64,000 nucleotides of DNA from Dichetophora obliterata. Its lineage: Eukaryota; Arthropoda; Insecta; Diptera; Sciomyzidae. Within the stretch, counting starts at the first letter, position 1. Each line of letters begins with the position of its first letter. This document shows positions 57,421-64,000 of this stretch, piece after piece. The stretch is from positions 263,812,962 to 263,876,961 of the forward strand of contig OY986435.1 in the NCBI GenBank assembly GCA_963920525.1. Direction: 5' to 3'. The translations under genes and the position numbers were made by a program. Under the pieces are notes generated by a model. It was given only the letters and a program-made list of their open reading frames with translations, searched no databases and was not told where the DNA came from.

Positions 57421-60400
57421 AAAAAATCCCATAGAATACAGAGAATTTTTTTTGATGACAGCAATATCGCTTCTGTGTCTAAATCAGATCCTCTGGTTAC
57501 ACCCGAAGATTCTCATCATCCAACATTAGAAATTATTTTAAATTTTCCAAAACCATCTTTACAGTATTATGATTCTCAACCACCTATTGAGTTTAACTTT
57601 AAAAAAACAAACTACGTGATTTTAAAAAATAACTTGTCTAACATTAACTGGAATTCTATTCTAAATATTAATACAAAAAGTTTATCTTCTCAGAGTCTTG
57701 ATGATGCGGTATATGCGTTTAATAGAACGCTCAATGATTGTTTTCTTAAAGCTGTTCCGCAAAGGAAAGCCTCTTTGACATCGGGTCCGGTATGGTATAC
57801 AAATGAATTAAGAAAAATGAGGAACTTGAAATCTAAATACTATAAAAAATATCAAAAAACACATAACATATGCGATTTTGGATTTTATACCTCGATTAAA
57901 TACAGTTATCAACAGTTATGCAAACAATCCTATAATACCTACTTAACAAAAGTAAAATTAAACATCAAATCTGATGCTAAATCCTTCTGGAACTTTGTTA
58001 ACACAAAACGCAAGATTGATTCCTATCCTTCTTTTATGAAGTATAATTCGGTTGAGTCTGATAATGATAATAGTATTTGCAATCTTTTTGCTGACTTTTT
58101 CAAGACGACTTATTCATCATCGTCCTATGATTATTTAAGTTATCCTTTCAATATTCAATCTGGGGATATTTATTTCCCAATAATTGACACAAACACAGTC
58201 TTATCATTTTTAAAAAATATTAAAACATCATATAAAAGTGGTCCTGATAACATACCTTCATGTATATTAAAATATTGCTGTGAAGAATTAGTAACTCCAA
58301 TCTCTTTACTATTTACTTCATCATTAAAATCGTGCTATTTTCCTGCAGCCTGGAAGCATTCATTTATTATTCCGCTGCATAAATCCGGAAATAGGTCTTT
58401 AATCGATAACTACCGTGGCATCGCAAAATTGAGCGCTTTGCCTAAACTTTTAGAGGCAATTGTTACATCACGACTATCGCATAGCGTTAAATCTTTAATG
58501 TCTCCTTTCCAACATGGATTCCTTTCTGGAAAATCCACTGTTACTAACCTTCTCGAATTTACATCAAAAACAATAGAAAACTTTGGAATAGGCATGCAGA
58601 CTGATGTTATTTACACGGATTTTAGCAAAGCTTTTGACGTTGTAAATCACAAACTATTGATCTTAAAATTACATCTTGTTGGATTTCCTATACCGTTGGT
58701 AAAGTGGATTGAATCTTACTTAAGCAATAGAACACAATCTGTTCTTTTTAAGCTCAAGAAATCACACGAGTTTCCTGTTACTTCAGGAGTACCTCAAGGA
58801 AGTCATCTTGGGCCTCTTCTGTTTCTACTTTTTATAAACGATTTGCCATCTGTCATAATGCATTCTAGCATCTTAATGTTTGCTGACGACGTCAAACTCT
58901 TCCTTTCTTTTAAAAATGATAATGACGCTGTATTTTTGCAAGCCGACATTGATCATCTTCATAACTGGTGCAAAACGAACCGTATGAACCTCAACATGAA
59001 GAAATGCAAGCATATGTCTTTCTCGCGCAAACCACCAATTAAATGTACCTTCAAAATTTGTGGTTATCCATTGGAGTCCTTAGATAGTTTCAATGATCTT
59101 GGAGTTACAATGGATCCTAAACTACGCTTTAATATTCATGTAAATAAAATAATAAATAAAGCAAATAGTACTTTAGGATTTATTAAACGTTGGGCAAAAG
59201 AGTTTAATGATCCTTTCATAACGAAAACCTTATTCACTTCCCTAGTGCGGCCTATCTTAGAATACGCTTCAGTTGTTTGGTGCCCACGATACGGTTGTTA
59301 CATAGACGACATTGAATCAGTGCAGAAACAATTTCTTTTGTTTTGCTTAAGCTATCTTTATTGTAATACTGATTTTCACTTACCACCTTATGAATATCGG
59401 TTACAACTCTTAAATCTTCCTTCTTTAAAAAATCGGAGAATTATGATAAATGCTTGTTGGATTATAAAACTTTTGCATGGCTATGTAAACAGTCCATATT
59501 TACTGAGTAAAATATATTTTAATATTCCTCTTCGTCCTAGAAGATCTTTTGAGTTACTCCACATGAACTTTTGTAGAACTAATTATTTGCAAAATGAACC
59601 TCTTAGAAGCGCTTGCGGTGATTTTAATTTTGTATCTGATGTTATATCCTTAAGTGAATCCATGGACTCAATCAAACATAAAATTATAGATTACCTGCAG
59701 TACCGTCGTTGATTATGTGAAGTTCTTTCAAACATATATCTGATGCATCTGGTGATTTGTAAAAACATTAATATAACAATCTAAATGGATAAATGGACCT
59801 AAGCGTAAAATGGAAAATTTTGGGGTATAAACATCTAAATAATCTGAACGGACCTAAACCTGGGATCTTCACTTGCCTCTTATCTTCATGATGATTGTGA
59901 CTACATTTGTCGACGGTACCGTGGTGTCTTGGTGTCTTTTTACCTCTTGAAACACTACGTTAGATCGATTTGTAATATATTAATATGAGGGGCCGATAAG
60001 ACCTAGTTTGTCTTGGTGCCTGCGTTCGCAACTGGTTCTCTTTATTTTATGAAAATTGGTTTGGTGAAGTTGACCTAGTTTGTCGAGTAACCACCCTGTC
60101 AAGCCAGGATTTCACCGGCTTCAGGGAGACAGAACGATATATATTATATATATACCTATTGGAGTGGTGTTTTATTGGGTATGAGACCTTGTTTGTCACA
60201 CGACTCCGCCGTATACAAAAATTGTTGCTAACTTGACCTTGTTTGTCTTGAAAACGCAACCCTGCTATGCTGTCTGATTTTATCGATTTTGATTTAACTT
60301 TTTTTCTATTATTTTTATACTTTAATAAAATTATATACTTTAAGCAATTTACTAAAACTTTTTAGTTTGTTAATAATACATTATTTCATTCAAAATCATA

Positions 60401-60506
60401 CTCTATATTTTTAAATTGTATTAAATATCTTATTTTATAATTTTAAATTTGCTATAAAACCTGTTAAGGTTTAGCAATCAAGTAAATAAATAAATAAAAA
60501 AAATAT
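57421..60506 (+). mobile_element. 5'-truncated jockey-like LINE
   Basis: The body holds the last codons of an endonuclease domain, a full reverse-transcriptase domain and an 800-bp 3' untranslated region ending TTTAGCAATCAAGTAAATAAATAAATAAAAA-like A-rich sequence near 60483-60506. Four copies of GACCT(A/T)GTTTGTC lie in the 3' region (60000, 60072, 60185, 60235). The 5' boundary is uncertain (about 57421-57450). It ends against a hAT remnant at 60512. No clear target duplication. Confidence 0.85.
57475..59712 (+). CDS. LINE reverse transcriptase (jockey group), 5'-truncated
   Basis: An uninterrupted frame of 745 codons from GTG 57475 to TGA 59710-59712, with the frame open further 5' (to about 57424), so GTG is not a true start. 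The first ~20 residues (SKSDPLVTPEDSHHPTLEI) are the tail of the apurinic-type endonuclease. A linker of ~200 residues follows. The reverse transcriptase runs from about residue 235 (GPDNIPSCILK) through IIPLHKSGNRSLIDNYRGI (~297), QHGFLSGKST (346), YTDFSKAFD (catalytic Asp 382), SGVPQGSHLGPLLFL (437) and LMFADDVKLFL (catalytic Asp 471 and 472). A C-terminal domain of ~230 residues ends YLQYRR. Intact relatives copy their RNA at a nicked target. Here the endonuclease is missing, so autonomous movement is unlikely. The open frame points to recent insertion. Confidence 0.9.
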   Translation: MSKSDPLVTPEDSHHPTLEIILNFPKPSLQYYDSQPPIEFNFKKTNYVILKNNLSNINWNSILNINTKSLSSQSLDDAVYAFNRTLNDCFLKAVPQRKASLTSGPVWYTNELRKMRNLKSKYYKKYQKTHNICDFGFYTSIKYSYQQLCKQSYNTYLTKVKLNIKSDAKSFWNFVNTKRKIDSYPSFMKYNSVESDNDNSICNLFADFFKTTYSSSSYDYLSYPFNIQSGDIYFPIIDTNTVLSFLKNIKTSYKSGPDNIPSCILKYCCEELVTPISLLFTSSLKSCYFPAAWKHSFIIPLHKSGNRSLIDNYRGIAKLSALPKLLEAIVTSRLSHSVKSLMSPFQHGFLSGKSTVTNLLEFTSKTIENFGIGMQTDVIYTDFSKAFDVVNHKLLILKLHLVGFPIPLVKWIESYLSNRTQSVLFKLKKSHEFPVTSGVPQGSHLGPLLFLLFINDLPSVIMHSSILMFADDVKLFLSFKNDNDAVFLQADIDHLHNWCKTNRMNLNMKKCKHMSFSRKPPIKCTFKICGYPLESLDSFNDLGVTMDPKLRFNIHVNKIINKANSTLGFIKRWAKEFNDPFITKTLFTSLVRPILEYASVVWCPRYGCYIDDIESVQKQFLLFCLSYLYCNTDFHLPPYEYRLQLLNLPSLKNRRIMINACWIIKLLHGYVNSPYLLSKIYFNIPLRPRRSFELLHMNFCRTNYLQNEPLRSACGDFNFVSDVISLSESMDSIKHKIIDYLQYRR

Positions 60507-60511
60507 AATTT

Positions 60512-60660
60512 AAAGTTTATTAGTGTTGGCCTTCATCACAACTAATTGTTCAATACAAAAATCTGTTAGAGACTGCCTTCTGGGACTGTAAAGAAAACCA
60601 GCCAATGAAAATAAACGCTCCACTGGAGCGGAAAATGTAAGAGGTGTGTTCATCTTGATT
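60512..60660 (-). pseudogene. hAT transposase C-terminal end
   Basis: On the minus strand, NTPLTFSAPVERLFSLAGFL, then YSPRRQSLTDFCIEQLVVMK and ANTNKL-stop: the classic hAT dimerisation end (SAPVERLFS...G.I..PRR..L.D...E.L...K.N). About 45 codons survive. The sequence upstream on the same strand (CLPASALTMRA) is unrelated and belongs to the inverted repeat at 60662. The LINE 3' end lies only six bases from its stop codon, which suggests the LINE inserted beside or into the hAT. Confidence 0.75.
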
Positions 60661-60661
60661 G

Positions 60662-61925
60662 ATAAGGCTGCCCGCATAGTAAGCGCCGAAGCAGGCAGGC
60701 AGGTGCAGACAGCAACCAGCTCCACAAATAACCACCGCAGATTAAATGCGAGAAGCAGATCAGATCAGTGCGACATAGATTGTTATTATTTTGCTTTTTT
60801 CGCATTTCTTTTCACAAACTTAACCTTTAAGAGCTTCTATGTCAACATCCATTTTCAAACTAAAATGTTTGCTTTCTTTGACAAATTTGTCTATAATTAT
60901 CTAACAAAGGACTCAAATTTCGCAAGAATTGAAAAATTTTTCTATTTTGCTTTTACTGACTTCATGTCAATCAGTTTTGTTGTACTTATTGAAAAACAAA
61001 AAAAAAAATAAGAGCAAATTGCACGAATTTGTCAACAAAAACAAAACACAACTTTCACTCTATCATGTGTGCCTACTCAGCCGCTGCTGTTGTTTGTATG
61101 TGTATTTCGATGAATTTATTCTGTTGCTGCTGTTTTTTGTTGTGATTCTTTTTTCACTGAAAAGAAGATGAAAACAAAATCAAAACAGTCCTTTGAGTTC
61201 TGTTTCCACAAAATGTGTATTAAATGTGAACAACAACGCATTAAAAGGATTATTTTTCACCTGTTTTATGTGTCCAACAATTGGTAATTTCATCAACCCA
61301 TAATTTTCGTTGTTTCAGTTATTCAAAAATTATCGCCAATAATAACAACAACATAAGCCGCATTCTAGCCGAAAAAGTGCTCAAGTAGCGAAGTAGCATA
61401 AAATATTTTCGCTATATAAATTGTGACATCTCAAGGAACATGTTCTGTGAGAGCATACCATTCAGCCCGAAAGTTGTGGAACAGTTCTTTCCGCTGAATG
61501 CAGGCATAGATGCACAAGAACAAAAACAATCTTCACACTCGTTGCTATGTTGTGTTTGCATGGTGTTGTTTTTGTGTGTTTATCATAATATATACACAGC
61601 GCGGACGCTTATTATGTTTGTGAATGTGTTTCGTCCAACGAAAAAATAATAACTTAAAATGCATCTTATATAAATACTTCCTTGCTTTAAAACTGCATTT
61701 AAAAAAAATGCCCATAAATTTTTAACAAAAATTAGACAAACACGCAAAATTAGCTGCGAGAAACCAGGACAAAACACTTTTCTCGCTGTACCTGCTTTGG
61801 TCTGCCTGCCGTCATTATGTGGACTTCGAGCAGATTTATATGAAACTGTATGAAGATAATTTTGTCGCACTGGTGCCTGTCTGCCTGCCTGCCTGCTTCG
61901 GCGCTTACTATGCGGGCAGCCTAAG
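60662..61925. repeat. Inverted repeat pair, 1.2 kb apart
   Basis: GGCTGCCCGCATAGTAAGCG, continuing CCGAAGCAGGCAGGCAG (about 60667-60703), is the inverse of about 61880-61922 (CTGCCTGCTTCGGCGCTTAC then TATGCGGGCAGCC). About 37 bp are near-identical. Between them is non-coding, fairly unique DNA. The pair could be ends of an element interrupted by other DNA, or one segment duplicated in inverse. Confidence 0.65.
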
Positions 61926-62202
61926 TCCTTCATAAGAGGGTAGCCTTGCAACATCTCCAAATGTGACGATTTATCATTGATGTATATAAAAAATTGCTCT
62001 TCTACTAATGTACTAGAATTTAGAATTTAAAGAATTTAAAAAAACAAAAAATAATACAGAATTTTTCTCAAATTTTACCCAAGAAGCTAAAAAGAACGCT
62101 GTATTATTTCTTTGGTTTAAACTTTAGTGCAGAAAATTTAAAATTATGAGTTAGTATTTGCAAAGTTTGAATTTAAATTCGCTAGGTTTAAAAAATGCAG
62201 TA
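61926..62202. other. Non-coding
   Basis: Nothing recognised. Confidence 0.5.
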
Positions 62203-62508
62203 ATTATGTTGATTTTATATAATTCAAATACAAATTCTAAATGTTTGACAGTTTAAATCATACCTGATTTTTTTGAGCTAGTGATTTTTTCCTTTTCATA
62301 TCGAATAAAACTTTGTTGCTGTTGTTGTTTCTTTGAAAAGATTCGTTAGTACAATTAATTGTTCTAACTTTGACCTTAAGCTCAATAAACGATTTAAAAC
62401 TATCAAACAACTACAATTTGTATTTAAAATCAAGTATGATTTAAACTATCAAACATTTAGAATTTCTATTTAAATTATATAAAATCAACATAATAAATAA
62501 CAAAGTCA
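62203..62508. mobile_element. Fold-back element, family A, second copy
   Basis: TTATGTTGATTTTATATAAT, AAATACAAATTCTAAATGTT, GTTGCTGTTGTTGTTTCTTT, GATTTAAACTATCAAACATT and AAAATCAACATAATAAATAA reproduce, in order, the element at 10838-11265. The left arm is shortened. No coding sequence. Confidence 0.75.
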
Positions 62509-62530
62509 TTTAGAAAAAACTTTAAATATG

Positions 62531-62800
62531 CAGTAATATTTTAGTGGGATTAAAATTTAGTCCAAAATTTTTAACCGTGTACTTAAAATAATTTTAATTT
62601 AAGTGTTGCCAAAATCACCAATTACGTAACAAAGTACTTAAGAAATATTCTAATATTGCAAATATGCAGGAATATTTTAGTGGGACTAATATTTAGTCAA
62701 AATTTTTAACCGTGTACTTAAAATAATTTTAGTTTTAGTGTTGCCAAAATCACCAAGTACTTAACAAAGTACTTGAGAAATATTTGAAAGTACAGTACTT
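62531..62800. repeat. 136-bp tandem duplication
   Basis: CAG(T/G)AATATTTTAGTGGGA begins units at 62531 and 62667. Both contain TTTTTAACCGTGTACTTAAA, ATAATTTTA and AGTGTTGCCAAAATCACCAA. The second unit runs on into the AAGTACTTG-rich sequence shared with 57185-57320. Confidence 0.85.
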
Positions 62801-64000
62801 GTACTTGAAATTTTCAAGTACAAGTATGGAAGCAAATTTCATAATAAAATCATGTACAACTCAGGATACATAGTGATTTATTAAAAATAGGCCTCAAAAT
62901 AGTAATACCACTCCCATTTTAAGTGCAGTTACCTATAGTGGACTTAACTACCAAATTTTAGTACAATGCAACCCAAATTGTCTTAAATATGGTATTTTTA
63001 TTTTATTGATTAGTTGGTCATAACCGAGGATGTGGCTATAACTCGCTACAAATCAACTGCAAAAATTTCTGCTCAATCGGCCCAGTAGTCTTAGAATCTA
63101 TAGACATCACGCAGACAGAGAGTGTTTTGCTTTTTATATACATGTGACAGAAATTTTGAAGGAGAGGCATGATAGAGAATAGAATGAGGGCGTTATTAAT
63201 AAAAATTTCAGATTTTTTAGTGTACTAAGAATTTGATAAACAAACCTTGGTATTTACAAGAAGTAGTTTCGTCTATGTTGTCTGTGGAATCCTCCATTGA
63301 GGTAGAAAAGCGTGATGTAGAGATGCGAAACGACTCCGTTTAGGTAGAACAAATGTAGAAAATCGTAATGTAGGAAAGCAAAACGGTTGATGCAACGACA
63401 TAGAGACGTGAAGTCGTTAAATCGTGTTAAAACTATCTACATTAATTTGAAACCTCTATAGAATATAGAAAAACCTATGCCTATGAAGCCACGGTTTCTT
63501 AATTTAAGGGAAGTAGATGTTTTGAGTGTAAAATTAATATTAAAAAAGTGTACGACAAAATTCGATTTTTGCGTTTTAATATGTAACAAAGGTGGGCACG
63601 ACTGAGGCCATTGAGAGCAACATTAAGATTTTTATAACTTCAAATTTTGAATTTAAAGATCAAAGCAGTAGGTCACAGTATTTCATACCAAAATACTCAC
63701 TTTTGCTAATATTAGTGTTTTTGTAACTGATAAGCGAGTAAATGTTTGTTTGTTTGTTTGTTTGGCCTTCATACAAATCTAAACGGCTCAATGTATTTCG
63801 CTCAAACTAGGTTGGGTTCATCCCAACTTAAGATGTTACATACTTAGTTTTTGCCACAACCCCTCTAAAATTTTTCAACTAACGGTAATTTTGCTATTAT
63901 AAAACTTTTTACGATCGGAGATTTTTGTGTATTTAGATATATAAATTTTTTATTATTTTGACATCAAAAACATTCACATATCTTCAAAATTGGAGAAATT
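62801..64000. other. Non-coding; possible element head near the end
   Basis: At 63735-63760 (GTTT)n is followed by CATACAAATCTAAACGGCTC and TTTCGCTCAAACTAGG, text typical near the 5' ends of Helitron-like or similar repeats. It is cut by the window edge. No gene supported. Confidence 0.45.

Noticed and set aside
61583..61960. 125-codon minus-strand frame
   Set aside because: Its GC-richer part is the 37-bp inverted repeat with CTGC repeats; no domain is visible.
1..64000. CRISPR array, prophage, operon or bacterial defence system
   Set aside because: No regularly spaced short repeats with unique spacers and no bacterial-type gene packing; the DNA is eukaryotic throughout.

Overview
This is AT-rich, intron- or intergenic-type insect DNA, most likely from a higher (brachyceran) fly. 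The inference rests on the mix of Helitron/DINE-like, P-like, Tc1, mariner, hAT, jockey-type and RTE-type elements, together with spliceosomal splice signals. No species can be named from the sequence alone. I see no operons, CRISPR arrays, phage genes or bacterial genes.

Only one stretch looks like a host protein-coding exon: 5210-5521 on the + strand. It has a clean acceptor and donor, both splice phases are interrupted codons, and no other exon of the gene is recognisable. The rest may be introns of that gene plus flanking DNA, filled with transposable elements of many ages.

Layout. 1-1107: an array of 355-bp repeats, two direct and then two inverted. 3660-4370: an imperfect inverted repeat. 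5210-5521: the host exon. 6561-9353: a fold-back element abutting a Helitron (7084-8206) that carries the tail of a LINE reverse transcriptase, then nested hairpin elements. 9537-11265: dispersed fold-back repeats. 11668-17122: two decayed LINEs, the second split by a decayed mariner (15683-16969). 17747-18687, 33862-36099 and 51168-51350: three members of a non-autonomous family with P-element-like ends and 8-bp target duplications. 24749-31205: hAT remains, a tandem repeat, a relic of a widespread unclassified repetitive ORF, and a minus-strand RTE-type LINE. 38819-46441: a nested stack of hAT in Helitron in a hAT-ended insertion, all within a 142-bp tandem array headed by a Helitron-like terminus. 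48954-50125: a terminal-inverted-repeat element. 51866-53441: a complete-ended Tc1 element with a damaged transposase. 57421-60506: a 5'-truncated jockey-like LINE with a 2.2-kb open reverse-transcriptase frame, the youngest-looking coding element here. 60512-62870: hAT and fold-back fragments.

The elements do not work together as a pathway. Their relationship is insertion order. Almost every transposase or polymerase is truncated, frameshifted or interrupted. The most unusual observations are the P-like family, the four-level nest, the paired inverted 355-bp array and a hammerhead-ribozyme-like core at 35370-35398. All alignments were made by eye, so boundaries and family assignments need confirmation.
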